Notes: a model not told the origin generated them from the letters alone. A stretch of DNA of 30,091 nt from Opitutus sp. GAS368 (GCA_945906115.1 CAMDQP010000003.1:1-30091), one strand, 5' to 3'; positions 8,289 to 16,076 are shown, counted from the stretch's first letter. Numbers and translations: made by a program.

Positions 8289-8762
8289 ATGTCTCGTCGT
8301 CGCAAAGCAGCCAAGCGCGCCCATCTCCCGGACGCCCGTTACGGCTCCCCCCTCATCAGCCAGCTCATCAACGTCGTGATGAAGTCCGGCAAGAAGTCCA
8401 TCGCCCAAGGTATCGTCTACGGTGCGATCGAGAAGGTCAGCGAAAAGCTGATGAAGGGCAATCCCGTCGAGCTGCTGCTCGGCGGCCTCGAGAACTGTCG
8501 TCCGAAGCTCGAAGTGAAGAGCCGTCGCGTCGGTGGCGCCACTTATCAGGTCCCGGTTGAAGTCTCCCCTGAGCGCCAGAACAGCATCGCGCTGCGCTGG
8601 GTCGCCGCCGCCGCCGCTGGCCGCAAGGGAACCACGATGTCCGAAGCCCTCGCGGCCGAGCTTGTCGACGCCTACAACAACACCGGCAACGTGGTGAAGA
8701 AGCGCGAAGAGACGCACAAGATGGCCCAGGCCAATCGTGCTTTTGCCCACCTTAAGTGGTAA
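8289..8762 (+). CDS. rpsG: 30S ribosomal protein S7 (uS7)
   Basis: This 157-residue protein organises assembly of the 30S head by binding the 3' domain of 16S rRNA. It is recognised from MSRRRKAAKR, the FVN-like stretch ISQLINVVMKSGKKSIAQGI, NPVELLLGGLENCRPKLEVK, RRVGGATYQVPVEV and the C-terminal KKREETHKMAQANRAFAHLK. The length is normal. The leader has no Shine-Dalgarno sequence. Instead CCAACTCCCTT lies 5 bases before the ATG, and the same 11-mer occurs before rpsJ. In E. coli S7 regulates the str operon through the rpsL-rpsG gap. Here that gap is only 29 bases and I see no clear hairpin in it. Confidence 0.98.
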   Translation: MSRRRKAAKRAHLPDARYGSPLISQLINVVMKSGKKSIAQGIVYGAIEKVSEKLMKGNPVELLLGGLENCRPKLEVKSRRVGGATYQVPVEVSPERQNSIALRWVAAAAAGRKGTTMSEALAAELVDAYNNTGNVVKKREETHKMAQANRAFAHLKW

Positions 8763-8804
8763 TCTCTGACTGAATCTATTTTAGGCCGATACCTGGTCCC
8801 GACC

Positions 8805-10970
8805 ATGTCCACCCTCTCTTCTCTCAATTCTCCGACCCGTGCTTTCCCCCTGGAGCACACGCGTAACATTGGTATTGCCGCGCATATTGACGCCGGCAAG
8901 ACGACCACGACGGAGCGCATCCTCTTCTACACCGGCGTGGTGCACAAGATGGGTGAAGTGCACGATGGCACCGCCACCACCGACTGGATGGAACAGGAAC
9001 GCGAGCGTGGTATCACGATTACCGCGGCCGCCATCTCCGCTGGCTGGAAGACCAAGGAAGGTCATTTCGCAAATATTGATCACCGTATCAACATCATCGA
9101 CACCCCCGGCCACGTGGACTTCACGGCCGAGGTGGAGCGCTCGCTCCGCGTCCTTGACGGTGCCGTTGCCGTTTTCTGCGCCGTCGCTGGCGTGCAGCCC
9201 CAGTCTGAAACCGTTTGGCGCCAGATGAACAAGTACGGCGTCCCGCGCGTCGCCTTCGTCAATAAGATGGACCGCACTGGTGCCGACTACTTCGGAGCCG
9301 TCGACGACATCCGCGAGAAGCTCAAGGGCAACGCCCACCCCCTCTTTATTCCGATTGGCCAAGGCGAAGACTTTAAGGGCATGATCGACCTGATCAAGAA
9401 CGTCGCTTACCTTTACGACGAGACTGACCCGAAGGGAATGAAGTTCGACACGATCGAAATCCCCGAGAAGCAGAAGGAAGAAGCTAAGCTCTGGCGCACT
9501 AAGCTCATCGAAGGTCTTGCTGACTTCGACGACGTCCTCGCCGCCAAGTACCTCGACGGCCATGAAGTGACCATCGAAGAAATGCGCACGGGCATCCGTA
9601 AGGCCACCCTGTCCCTTAACTTTATCGGCGTCATTCCTGGCTCCGCTTTCAAAAACAAGGGCGTGCAGATGCTCCTCGACTGCGTTGTCGACTTCCTGCC
9701 TTCCCCGATCGACATGCGCCCCCAGAAGGCGTTCACCGACGACGGCGACACGGAAATCACGATTGGTCCGGACGACAAAGCCAAGGTTACTGGCCTTTGC
9801 TTCAAACTTTGGTCCGACCCGCACGTCGGTCAGCTCGTGTTCTACCGCGTTTACCGTGGCCAGCTAAAGAAGGGCGAAGCCCTCTACAATCCTCGCACCC
9901 GCAAGAACGAGCGCATCTCGCGTATCGTGCTCCTGCGCGCGATGGACCGCGAAGAAATTGAAGTCGCCTACTCGGGTGACATCTGCGCGATCATCGGACC
10001 TAAGGAAATCATCACGGGCGACACCCTGACCGCCGAAGACGACCTGATTCTCGAGAAGACCACCTTTGCTGAGCCCGTTATCTCGATGTCCATCGAGCCT
10101 AATTCCAAGGGTGACCAAGAGCGTCTTTCCATCGGCCTGCAGCGTCTCGCCCAAGAAGATCCTACCTTCCGCGTCACTTCGAATCCTGAGACGGGCCAGA
10201 CCCTCATCTCCGGCATGGGCGAGCTCCACCTCGAAATCATCGTCGACCGCCTCAAGCGCGAATTCCGCGTCGAAGCCAAGTCCGGCAAGCCGCAGATTTC
10301 CTACCGCGAGACCATCAACCTGGCTTCCGAAGGCGTGGGTAAGTTCATCCGCCAGTCGGGTGGACGTGGCCAGTACGGTCACGTCGAGATCAAACTCGAA
10401 CCCAACCCAGTCGCCACGCGCGTTGCTGGCGAAAAGCCCGAGGAAGTCATCAGCGAGATCGTCGGTGGCGTCATCCCTAAGGAATTCATCAAGCCCGCGA
10501 TCGAAGGTATCCGCGAAGCCGCCAATAATGGCACTGTCGCTGGCTACCCTGTCATCAACTTCAAGGCCCGCATCGTCTTTGGTTCCTTCCACGAAGTGGA
10601 CTCGAACGAAATGGCGTTCAAGATGGCCGGCATCTTCGCTTTCAAGGAAGCCATGAAGGAAGCCAAGCCGATCCTCCTCGAGCCCATCATGAAGGTCGAA
10701 GTCGTCACCCCGGAAGAATACCAGGGCGACATCATGGGCGACCTTAACCGCCGCCGTGGTCAAATCCAGGGCATGGAAACCAAGATGGGCCTTTGCAACA
10801 TCGATGCCCGCGTCCCGCTGGCGGAGATGTTCGGCTACGCTACGGATGTCCGGTCCCTCTCCAAGGGCCGCGCCTCCTTCTCTATGGAGCCCGCTAATTA
10901 CGAGCAGGTTCCTGCGCAGATCCTCAAGCAGGTCGTCGAGACCTCTTCCCGCGCCCCGGCCCGCACCTAA
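8805..10970 (+). CDS. fusA: Elongation factor G
   Basis: This 721-residue translocation GTPase acts on the ribosome after peptide transfer. The GTP-binding motifs are AAHIDAGKTTTTER (G1, about residues 25-38), RERGITIT (G2), DTPGHVDF (G3) and NKMDRTGAD (G4). Domains II-V follow, with GMGELHLEIIVDRLKREF, GGRGQYGHV and the C-terminal RRRGQIQGM. All look intact and the length is normal. A short extension (MSTLSSLNSPTRAFP) precedes the usual LEHTRNIGI. It follows rpsG after 42 bases. Unlike E. coli, no tuf gene follows; rpsJ begins 23 bases later. Confidence 0.98.
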   Translation: MSTLSSLNSPTRAFPLEHTRNIGIAAHIDAGKTTTTERILFYTGVVHKMGEVHDGTATTDWMEQERERGITITAAAISAGWKTKEGHFANIDHRINIIDTPGHVDFTAEVERSLRVLDGAVAVFCAVAGVQPQSETVWRQMNKYGVPRVAFVNKMDRTGADYFGAVDDIREKLKGNAHPLFIPIGQGEDFKGMIDLIKNVAYLYDETDPKGMKFDTIEIPEKQKEEAKLWRTKLIEGLADFDDVLAAKYLDGHEVTIEEMRTGIRKATLSLNFIGVIPGSAFKNKGVQMLLDCVVDFLPSPIDMRPQKAFTDDGDTEITIGPDDKAKVTGLCFKLWSDPHVGQLVFYRVYRGQLKKGEALYNPRTRKNERISRIVLLRAMDREEIEVAYSGDICAIIGPKEIITGDTLTAEDDLILEKTTFAEPVISMSIEPNSKGDQERLSIGLQRLAQEDPTFRVTSNPETGQTLISGMGELHLEIIVDRLKREFRVEAKSGKPQISYRETINLASEGVGKFIRQSGGRGQYGHVEIKLEPNPVATRVAGEKPEEVISEIVGGVIPKEFIKPAIEGIREAANNGTVAGYPVINFKARIVFGSFHEVDSNEMAFKMAGIFAFKEAMKEAKPILLEPIMKVEVVTPEEYQGDIMGDLNRRRGQIQGMETKMGLCNIDARVPLAEMFGYATDVRSLSKGRASFSMEPANYEQVPAQILKQVVETSSRAPART

Positions 10971-10993
10971 TCTCACCCCCAACTCCCTTCCCG

Positions 10994-11302
10994 ATGGCCC
11001 GCACCAAAATCCGCATTAAGCTCAAGGGCTTCGACTACCGCATGGTCGAACAGTCCGCCAACGAGATCGTCGACACCGCCAAGCGCACGGGCGCCCGCGT
11101 CACTGGCCCCGTGCCGCTGCCGACCGACATCTCTCGCCTTACCGTCAACCGTTCCCCCCACGTGGACAAGAAGTCCATGGACCAGTTCGAGATCCGCACG
11201 CACAAGCGCCTGATCGAGATCATGGAGCCCAACGCCCAGACCGTGGACGAACTGAAGAAGCTCAACCTGCCTTCTGGGGTTGACATCAACATCGTAGTCT
11301 AA
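10994..11302 (+). CDS. rpsJ: 30S ribosomal protein S10 (uS10)
   Basis: This 102-residue 30S head protein is also NusE, the partner of NusB in transcription antitermination in characterised bacteria. Family marks are KIRIKLKGFDYRMVEQSA, GPVPLPTDISRLTVNRSPHV, KSMDQFEIRTHKRLIEI and LPSGVDINI. It is the usual first gene of the S10 operon, here joined directly to fusA by 23 bases. Its leader carries CCAACTCCCTT 4 bases before the ATG, the same 11-mer seen before rpsG. In E. coli the L4-responsive leader lies before rpsJ. That place is too short here, and the structured gap lies after this gene instead. Confidence 0.98.
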   Translation: MARTKIRIKLKGFDYRMVEQSANEIVDTAKRTGARVTGPVPLPTDISRLTVNRSPHVDKKSMDQFEIRTHKRLIEIMEPNAQTVDELKKLNLPSGVDINIVV

Positions 11303-11360
11303 CTCTTCAACCCTCCACCTTAACCTCCAACCCAACGCAGGACGTCCAAGCCCCTCTATC

Positions 11361-11445
11361 AGGACCAAGATTTCGCAAGAAATCCTAAGCCTAATGCAGG
11401 TCAGCAATGACCAAACGGCGGAAACGCCACCTGCCTCTTAGAAAA
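11361..11445 (+). promoter_or_regulatory. Candidate structured RNA leader before rplC
   Basis: The 143-base rpsJ-rplC gap is unusually long for this cluster. It contains three perfect hairpins with GNRA loops: GATTTC-GCAA-GAAATC (11369-11384), GGTCA-GCAA-TGACC (11399-11412) and GGCG-GAAA-CGCC (11417-11428). Longer-range stems also fit: CTAAG (11385-11389) with CTTAG (11437-11441), and GCAGGT (11396-11401) with ACCTGC (11429-11434). The last stem competes with the second hairpin for GGT. The outer stem ends 4 bases before the rplC ATG. This is sequence inspection only. That it regulates rplC-rplD, for example through L3 or L4, is inference. Confidence 0.55.
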
Positions 11446-12087
11446 ATGAAACACCAGCTACTCGGTAAGAAAATCGGAATGACCCAGGTCTATGACGCGG
11501 ACAACAACCTCGTCCCTGTCACGGTCGTCCAAGCGGGCCCCTGTCCCGTTACCCAGGTAAAGACCGTCGACAAGGATGGCTATGATGCCGTCCAGATCGC
11601 CTTTGGCCCCCAGAAGGAAAGTCGCATGACGGCCGGCGAAGTCGGCCACCTCCGCAAGGCGGGCGTTGCTCCTCACACCCATCTTCACGAAATCCGCCAG
11701 CCCGGCGCCACGCAGGCCAAGGTCGGTGATATCATCACTGTCGAGAAATTCACCGCCGGCGAGATGGTCGACGTCGTCGGCACCGTCAAGGGCCGCGGCT
11801 TCCAGGGCGTCGTCAAGCGCTACAACATGGATGGCCAGCCTGACTCCCACGGTCACATGATGCACCGCCGAATCGGCTCGATCGGCATGCGTCAGACTCC
11901 TGGTCACGTCTTTAAGGGCAAGAAAATGCCTGGCCACATGGGCCAGGTGCAGCGCACCGTCCAGAATCTCCGCGTCGTCCAAGTCCTCGCGGAAAAGAAC
12001 CTCCTCCTCATCAAGGGCAGCTTCCCCGGCGCCAACGGTGAGGTCGTCCTCGTGCGTCCGGCCAAGAAGGCCATCGCCGCCAAGTAA
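11446..12087 (+). CDS. rplC: 50S ribosomal protein L3 (uL3)
   Basis: This 213-residue early-assembly protein has a long loop reaching toward the peptidyl transferase centre. Family marks are MKHQLLGKKIGMTQVYD at the N terminus, GTVKGRGFQGVVKRY, SHGHMMHRRIGSIGMRQTPG and GKKMPGHMG. I chose the ATG at 11446, which gives the family N terminus. An in-frame ATG at 11407 would add a basic tail (MTKRRKRHLPLRK), but that stretch uses CGG and AGA codons unlike its neighbours and falls inside the hairpin-rich leader. No Shine-Dalgarno sequence precedes the start. rplD follows after 21 bases. Confidence 0.97.
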   Translation: MKHQLLGKKIGMTQVYDADNNLVPVTVVQAGPCPVTQVKTVDKDGYDAVQIAFGPQKESRMTAGEVGHLRKAGVAPHTHLHEIRQPGATQAKVGDIITVEKFTAGEMVDVVGTVKGRGFQGVVKRYNMDGQPDSHGHMMHRRIGSIGMRQTPGHVFKGKKMPGHMGQVQRTVQNLRVVQVLAEKNLLLIKGSFPGANGEVVLVRPAKKAIAAK

Positions 12088-12108
12088 CCCATCAAGCATC
12101 TCAGCGCT

Positions 12109-12735
12109 ATGAAGCTCAAAGTTTATAAGTCCGACGGCTCCGCCTTCACCGAAAAGGAATTCGATATTCCTTCCTTCGAAGGCTCCAAGGGCGTCGCCCT
12201 GCTCAAGCAGGTGATTGTCTCCTACCAGGCCAATAAGCGCCAGGGTACCTCCAAGACCAAGGATTACGGCGAAGTCGCTGGCTCTGGTAAGAAGGTCCTG
12301 CCGCAGAAGGGTTCCGGCGGTTCCCGCCACGGCGACAAGCGTGCCCCCCAGATGTTCAAGGGTGGCGTCGTCTTCGGCCCTCGCCCGCGCGACTGGTCCA
12401 AGACCATCACCGCTCAGGCCAAGAAGATCGCCCTCCAGCGCGCGCTCTTCGAGCTCGCCGCCGACGGTGGCATCTCGGTCATCGAAAAGTTCGAAGTTGC
12501 CCAGCCCAAGACCAAGCTCTTCGCCAAGGTGCTCACCAATGTGAGCCCAGCCGGCAAGCGCCTCCTCGTAGTCGACACCGCCTGGTCCGACAACGTCGTC
12601 CGCGCCAGCCGTAACCTGAGCCGCGCCATCTTCTCTAATTCTTCCAATCTCAACGCTCTCGATCTCGTGCGCACCCCGCGCATCCTGATCTCGGAAGACG
12701 GCCTCAATAAGGTCCTCGAGCGCGCCAAAAACTAA
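12109..12735 (+). CDS. rplD: 50S ribosomal protein L4 (uL4)
   Basis: This 208-residue protein lines the polypeptide exit tunnel. It is recognised by the extended loop GEVAGSGKKVLPQKGSGGSR followed by GGVVFGPRPRDWS (about residues 53-100), which matches the E. coli EVSGSGKK..RQKGTG...GGVTFGPRPRDYS region. The tip reads QKGSGGSRHG rather than QKGTGRARHG. The C-terminal half is collinear, with LVVDTAW, ARNLS-like SRNLSRA and LNALDLVRTPRILIS. In E. coli L4 also represses its own operon. Whether it does so here is not known, but the structured gap lies one gene upstream. Confidence 0.97.
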   Translation: MKLKVYKSDGSAFTEKEFDIPSFEGSKGVALLKQVIVSYQANKRQGTSKTKDYGEVAGSGKKVLPQKGSGGSRHGDKRAPQMFKGGVVFGPRPRDWSKTITAQAKKIALQRALFELAADGGISVIEKFEVAQPKTKLFAKVLTNVSPAGKRLLVVDTAWSDNVVRASRNLSRAIFSNSSNLNALDLVRTPRILISEDGLNKVLERAKN

Positions 12736-12747
12736 GCCTGTCATCCC

Positions 12748-13035
12748 ATGAAGCCCGCTTCTGAAATCATCAGCCGCCCAATCCTCACGGAAAAGGCCTC
12801 CGGCCTCGCCGAAGCCAACAAGTACGTCTTCGAGGTCTTCCCTGGCGCCGATCGCGCCCAGATCAAGAAGGCCATCGAGGCCTCCTTCAAGGTAACCGTC
12901 GAAAAAATCAACATCCTTATCCGCAAGGGCAAGCTGCGCCGCAGCCGCCTCTCTGGTGGTTCGATCTACACCGAGACGAACTCTCGTCGCGCCATCGTCA
13001 CCCTGAAGAAGGGTGACGTCATCTCACTCGCCTAA
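12748..13035 (+). CDS. rplW: 50S ribosomal protein L23 (uL23)
   Basis: This 95-residue protein sits at the exit tunnel rim and docks trigger factor and signal recognition particle. Family marks are IISRPILTEKASGLAEANKY, FEVFPGADRAQIKKAIEASF and KVTVEKINILIRKGK. The C terminus, RAIVTLKKGDVI, is the usual IVTL..GD.I. The length is normal. It starts 12 bases after rplD and is followed by rplB after 18 bases, the standard S10-operon order. Confidence 0.97.
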   Translation: MKPASEIISRPILTEKASGLAEANKYVFEVFPGADRAQIKKAIEASFKVTVEKINILIRKGKLRRSRLSGGSIYTETNSRRAIVTLKKGDVISLA

Positions 13036-13053
13036 TCTCGGAGCAGCAACGCC

Positions 13054-13914
13054 ATGCCCATCATCACTCATCGTCCTATTACCCCCGGTACGCGCTTCCT
13101 TGTGCGCGTTAAGACCGAGGGCCTGCACGCCGGTCGCCCCGAGCGCTCACTCACCGAGTTCAAGCACCGCGCGATGGGCCGTAATTGTTACGGCCGCATC
13201 ACCTCCCGCCGCCGTGGCGGAGGTCACAAGAAGCTCTATCGCGCTATCGACTTCCGTCGCGACCGCTTGGACTCCCCGGCCACCGTGCTCCGTATCGAGT
13301 ACGATCCGAACCGCACCTCCCACCTGGCCCTCATCGAGTACGCCGATAAGACCCTGAACTACATCCTCGCTCCGGATGGCCTCAAGGTCGGCGACAAGGT
13401 CGTCAGCACCAACACCGCCCAGGAACAGCTCACCCCCGGCCTTTCCCTGCCCCTGAGCCTGATCCCTCCGGCCACCTTCATCCATTGCATCGAGATCGAA
13501 CCCGGCAAGGGTGGTCAGCTCGCCCGCTCCGCCGGCGGCTTCGCCCAGCTCCTCGGTCTCGAGGAAGGTCGTGCCATCCTGCGCATGCCTTCCGGTGAAC
13601 AGCGCTACCTTAACGCCGATTGCCGCGCCACCGTGGGCATCGTCGGCAACGTCGACCACCACAACGCCAGCCTCGGTAAGGCCGGCCGCAGCCGCTGGAA
13701 GGGCATCCGTCCTCGTCAGCGTGGTATGTCCATGAATCCTGTCGACCACCCGAACGGCGGTGGCGGCGGCAAGAAGAAGGGTGGCGGCGGTCGTCAGCAC
13801 CTCAAATCCCCGTGGGGCCAGCTCGCCAAGGGCTTCCCGACCCGCACCAAGGCGAAGGCCTCCAACAACCAAATCATCCTGCGCCGTAACGGCCGCAAGG
13901 TGAAGCAGGTCTAA
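13054..13914 (+). CDS. rplB: 50S ribosomal protein L2 (uL2)
   Basis: This 286-residue protein is needed for subunit association and peptidyl transfer. Family marks are GRITSRRRGGGHKKLYRAID, YDPNRTSHLALIEY, PGKGGQLARSAGG, DCRATVGIVGNVDH and GKAGRSRWKGIRPRQRG. The highly conserved VDHPHGGGEG near the active-site tip reads VDHPNGGGGG here: the first histidine (H229 of mature E. coli L2) is kept but the second is Asn. A glycine/lysine insertion (KKKGGGG) follows, which partly explains the length of 286 instead of about 273. GGAG about 10 bases before the ATG is one of the few Shine-Dalgarno-like sequences in the cluster. Confidence 0.98.
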   Translation: MPIITHRPITPGTRFLVRVKTEGLHAGRPERSLTEFKHRAMGRNCYGRITSRRRGGGHKKLYRAIDFRRDRLDSPATVLRIEYDPNRTSHLALIEYADKTLNYILAPDGLKVGDKVVSTNTAQEQLTPGLSLPLSLIPPATFIHCIEIEPGKGGQLARSAGGFAQLLGLEEGRAILRMPSGEQRYLNADCRATVGIVGNVDHHNASLGKAGRSRWKGIRPRQRGMSMNPVDHPNGGGGGKKKGGGGRQHLKSPWGQLAKGFPTRTKAKASNNQIILRRNGRKVKQV

Positions 13915-13936
13915 CCCTTCCTAATCTTCTCATAAC

Positions 13937-14215
13937 ATGGCACGCTCCCGCAAAAAGGGTTTCTATGTCGACGCCCACCTGGTCGACAAAGTCACCGTCG
14001 CCCAGAAGGCGAACAGCCGTAAGCCGATCAAGACCTGGTCGCGCCGCTCGACGGTCACCCCAGACTTCATTGGTCTCAATCTCGAAGTCCATAACGGCAA
14101 GGCCTTCGTCCCCGTCTATGTGACGGAAAATATGGTTGGCCATAAGCTCGGCGAGTTCGCTCCTACGCGCACCTTCCGCCAGCACACCCAGCCTTCTCGT
14201 AAGGAAGCCCAGTAA
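13937..14215 (+). CDS. rpsS: 30S ribosomal protein S19 (uS19)
   Basis: This 92-residue 30S head protein contacts S13 and the A-site region. Family marks are MARSRKKGFYVDAHL, IKTWSRRSTVTPDFIGL, VHNGKAFVPVYVTENMVGHK and LGEFAPTRTF. The length is normal. It starts 22 bases after rplB. Normally rplV follows directly. Here an unrelated exported protein gene begins 8 bases after this stop codon. Confidence 0.97.
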   Translation: MARSRKKGFYVDAHLVDKVTVAQKANSRKPIKTWSRRSTVTPDFIGLNLEVHNGKAFVPVYVTENMVGHKLGEFAPTRTFRQHTQPSRKEAQ

Positions 14216-14223
14216 TCCACCCT

Positions 14224-14562
14224 GTGCGCAACGTCCTCACCATGTCCGCTCTTCTCGTCACCGCCACCGCGGTCGGCGCGGAAGTCCGTGCGCTTGGTGC
14301 GGCCGAAGCGGATGGCAAGGCTCCGGTCGTCGCGGTCATCACCGCCCGCGCGACGGATCTGGTTGTCTTGGATGGCGGACACGACCGCGGCTTCCGCCCT
14401 GGTACGGTCTGCAACGTGAGCCGTGACGGTCGCGCCTTCGGCGCCCTCGTCATCGCCGAAGCCGGTTTGCACCGCTCGGTCGCCCTCATCCTCTCCCTCG
14501 ACAACTCCGCTGGCATCAACGCCGGCGACCTCGTCACCCCCCGCGCCAACCCCCGCATCTAA
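14224..14562 (+). CDS. Small exported protein of unknown function inserted in the S10 cluster
   Basis: This 112-residue product lies between rpsS and rplV, where no gene is found in the standard order. The GTG at 14224 gives a good signal peptide: MRN, then hydrophobic VLTMSALLVTATAVGA with probable cleavage before EVRALG. The ATG at 14242 is an alternative that loses the basic start. The remaining 90 residues resemble the small beta-rich repeats found at the ends of some exported proteins: VVLDGGHDRGFRPGTVCNV, RDGRAFGALVIAEA and SAGINAGDLVTPR. This gives the pattern G...G..PG....V.RDG...G...V.......GD.V, recalling FlgT-C-like domains. That likeness is from memory of the pattern and is not a firm assignment. 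Codon usage resembles the neighbours, and spacing (8 bases before, 19 after) suggests cotranscription and cotranslation with ribosomal genes. Confidence 0.75.
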   Translation: MRNVLTMSALLVTATAVGAEVRALGAAEADGKAPVVAVITARATDLVVLDGGHDRGFRPGTVCNVSRDGRAFGALVIAEAGLHRSVALILSLDNSAGINAGDLVTPRANPRI

Positions 14563-14581
14563 CCCAACCTTTACCACCGTC

Positions 14582-14920
14582 ATGGAAGTCCACGCCACCA
14601 CCCGTTTTGCCCGTATGTCGCCCCAGAAGGTCCGCGAAGTTGCGCGCCAGATTCAGGGCCTCCCCGCTGAAGAAGCCGTCCAGCTCCTCCGCTTCATCCC
14701 GCGCAAGTCCGCCCGCCTCCTGAGCAAGACGCTCGCCAGCGCGATCGCCAACGCCGAGAACAACCACAACCTTTCCAGCAGCGATCTCGTGATCGTCTCC
14801 GCTACGGTCAATCAGGGTCCGGTCATCAAGCGTTCGATGCCAGCCGCCCGCGGTTCCGCTCACCCTATCCATAAATCCATGAGCCACATCCGCGTGTCTC
14901 TGGGTTCCGCCACCAAGTAA
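14582..14920 (+). CDS. rplV: 50S ribosomal protein L22 (uL22)
   Basis: This 112-residue protein has a beta hairpin that lines the exit tunnel. Family marks are ARMSPQKVREVARQIQG, ARLLSKTLASAIANAENNH and the hairpin VNQGPVIKRSMPAARGSAHP, ending KSMSHIRVSLG. The start at 14582 (MEVHATTRFARMS) matches the family N terminus. The frame is open further upstream, but that stretch overlaps the preceding gene. The leader TAACCCAACCTTTACCACCGTC contains the recurrent CCAACC-type pyrimidine motif. rpsC follows after 10 bases. Confidence 0.97.
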   Translation: MEVHATTRFARMSPQKVREVARQIQGLPAEEAVQLLRFIPRKSARLLSKTLASAIANAENNHNLSSSDLVIVSATVNQGPVIKRSMPAARGSAHPIHKSMSHIRVSLGSATK

Positions 14921-14930
14921 TTTCCGAAAC

Positions 14931-15572
14931 ATGGGCCAGAAAGTAAATCCAATCGGCTTCCGTCTAGCCGTCCGCCGCAACTGGGAATCCCGCTGGTACG
15001 CCACCAAGCGCGATTTCCCGGCTAACATCCTCGAGGACTATCGCATCCGCGTGTTCCTCAAGGAGAAGCTCCGCCAGGCCGCCGTGCCCCGCATCTTCAT
15101 CGAACGCGCCGGCCAGAAGGTCCGCGTCCGTATCTGGACCGCCCGCCCGGGCGTCGTCATCGGCCGCAAGGGCGATGAACTCAAGAACCTCCGCGCCGAG
15201 ATCCAGAAGGTAGCCGGCAAGGCCCGCATCGACGACATCATCCTCGAAGTGAACGAAGTGAAGCGCCCCGACCTCGTGGCCCAGCTCGTCGCCGAGAACA
15301 TCGCCCTGCAGCTCGAACGCCGCATCTCCTTCCGTCGCGCCATGAAGAAGGCCGTCCAGACCACCATGACCAACGGTGCCGATGGCATTCGTATCCGCCT
15401 CGGCGGTCGTCTCGGTGGCGCTGAAATCGCGCGCGTTGAGTCCGCCCGCGTCGGTCGCGTGCCCCTCCACACCCTTCGCGAGAACATCGACTACGGTTTC
15501 ACCGAAGCCCGCACCCTGGCCGGCAAGGTCGGCATCAAGTGCTGGATCTGCTCTAAGGACTCCGAGTTCTAA
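14931..15572 (+). CDS. rpsC: 30S ribosomal protein S3 (uS3)
   Basis: This 213-residue protein helps form the mRNA entry channel. Family marks are MGQKVNPIGFRLAVRRNWES, the type II KH domain motif PGVVIGRKGDELKNLR at about residues 72-87, LVAENIALQLERRISFRRAM and the C-terminal GGRLGGAEIARVE. The protein ends soon after IDYGFTEARTLAGKVGIKCW without a long tail, which is within family range. rplP begins 34 bases later. Confidence 0.98.
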   Translation: MGQKVNPIGFRLAVRRNWESRWYATKRDFPANILEDYRIRVFLKEKLRQAAVPRIFIERAGQKVRVRIWTARPGVVIGRKGDELKNLRAEIQKVAGKARIDDIILEVNEVKRPDLVAQLVAENIALQLERRISFRRAMKKAVQTTMTNGADGIRIRLGGRLGGAEIARVESARVGRVPLHTLRENIDYGFTEARTLAGKVGIKCWICSKDSEF

Positions 15573-15606
15573 GCCATCCCTCCAACCCTTCACCTTCTAG
15601 ACCAAC

Positions 15607-16035
15607 ATGGCCAATCTCCAACCCGCTCGCACCAAGTGGCGCAAGCACCGCAAGGGCAAAATCCGTGGTAACGCCACGGCCTGCAACACGCTTTCCTTCG
15701 GCGACTTCGGTATCCAGTCCCTCGATCGTGGCCGCGTCCCGGCCAACCAGATCGAAGCTGCCCGTATCGCCATCTCCCGCTCGCTCAAGCGTAAGGGCAA
15801 GATGTGGATGCGTATCTTCCCTCACACTCCGGTCACCCGGAAGCCAGCCGAAGTCCGAATGGGCTCTGGTAAGGGTAGCGTCGAGTACTACGTGGCCTGC
15901 ATCAAGCCGGGCACCATGCTCTTCGAAGTCGGCGGCGTGCCGATCACGGTCGCCCGCGAAGCCATGCGCCTCGCTGACACCAAACTCCAGCTCCGCTGCC
16001 GCTTTGTGGCCCGCGAAGAGCTCGAAAAGTATTGA
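15607..16035 (+). CDS. rplP: 50S ribosomal protein L16 (uL16)
   Basis: This 142-residue protein sits near the tRNA A and P sites. Family marks are the N-terminal TKWRKHRKGKIRG, LSFGDFGIQSLDRGRVPANQ, IEAARIAISRSLKRKGKMWM, RIFPHTPVTRKPAEVRMGSG and KGSVEYYVACIKPG. The conserved arginine in the RMGSGKG loop region is present; E. coli hydroxylates an arginine there. The leader carries TCCAACCCTT (15581-15590), also found before rplF, and no Shine-Dalgarno sequence. Confidence 0.98.
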   Translation: MANLQPARTKWRKHRKGKIRGNATACNTLSFGDFGIQSLDRGRVPANQIEAARIAISRSLKRKGKMWMRIFPHTPVTRKPAEVRMGSGKGSVEYYVACIKPGTMLFEVGGVPITVAREAMRLADTKLQLRCRFVAREELEKY

Positions 16036-16076
16036 TGCTTCAGGCCTCGACCACCCATAACTGACCCTTTTCACCG

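Noticed and set aside
9864..10982. Long open frames opposite fusA, and similar ones opposite rplC-rplD, rplB, rplN-rplE and rpoA
   Set aside because: These are antisense shadows typical of GC-rich coding DNA with strong codon bias. None has a recognisable motif, and the plus-strand genes are certain.
11407..11445. Upstream ATG giving L3 a basic 13-residue extension
   Set aside because: The stretch uses CGG and AGA codons unlike the rest of the cluster, and is explained by two GNRA hairpins. The family N terminus begins at 11446.
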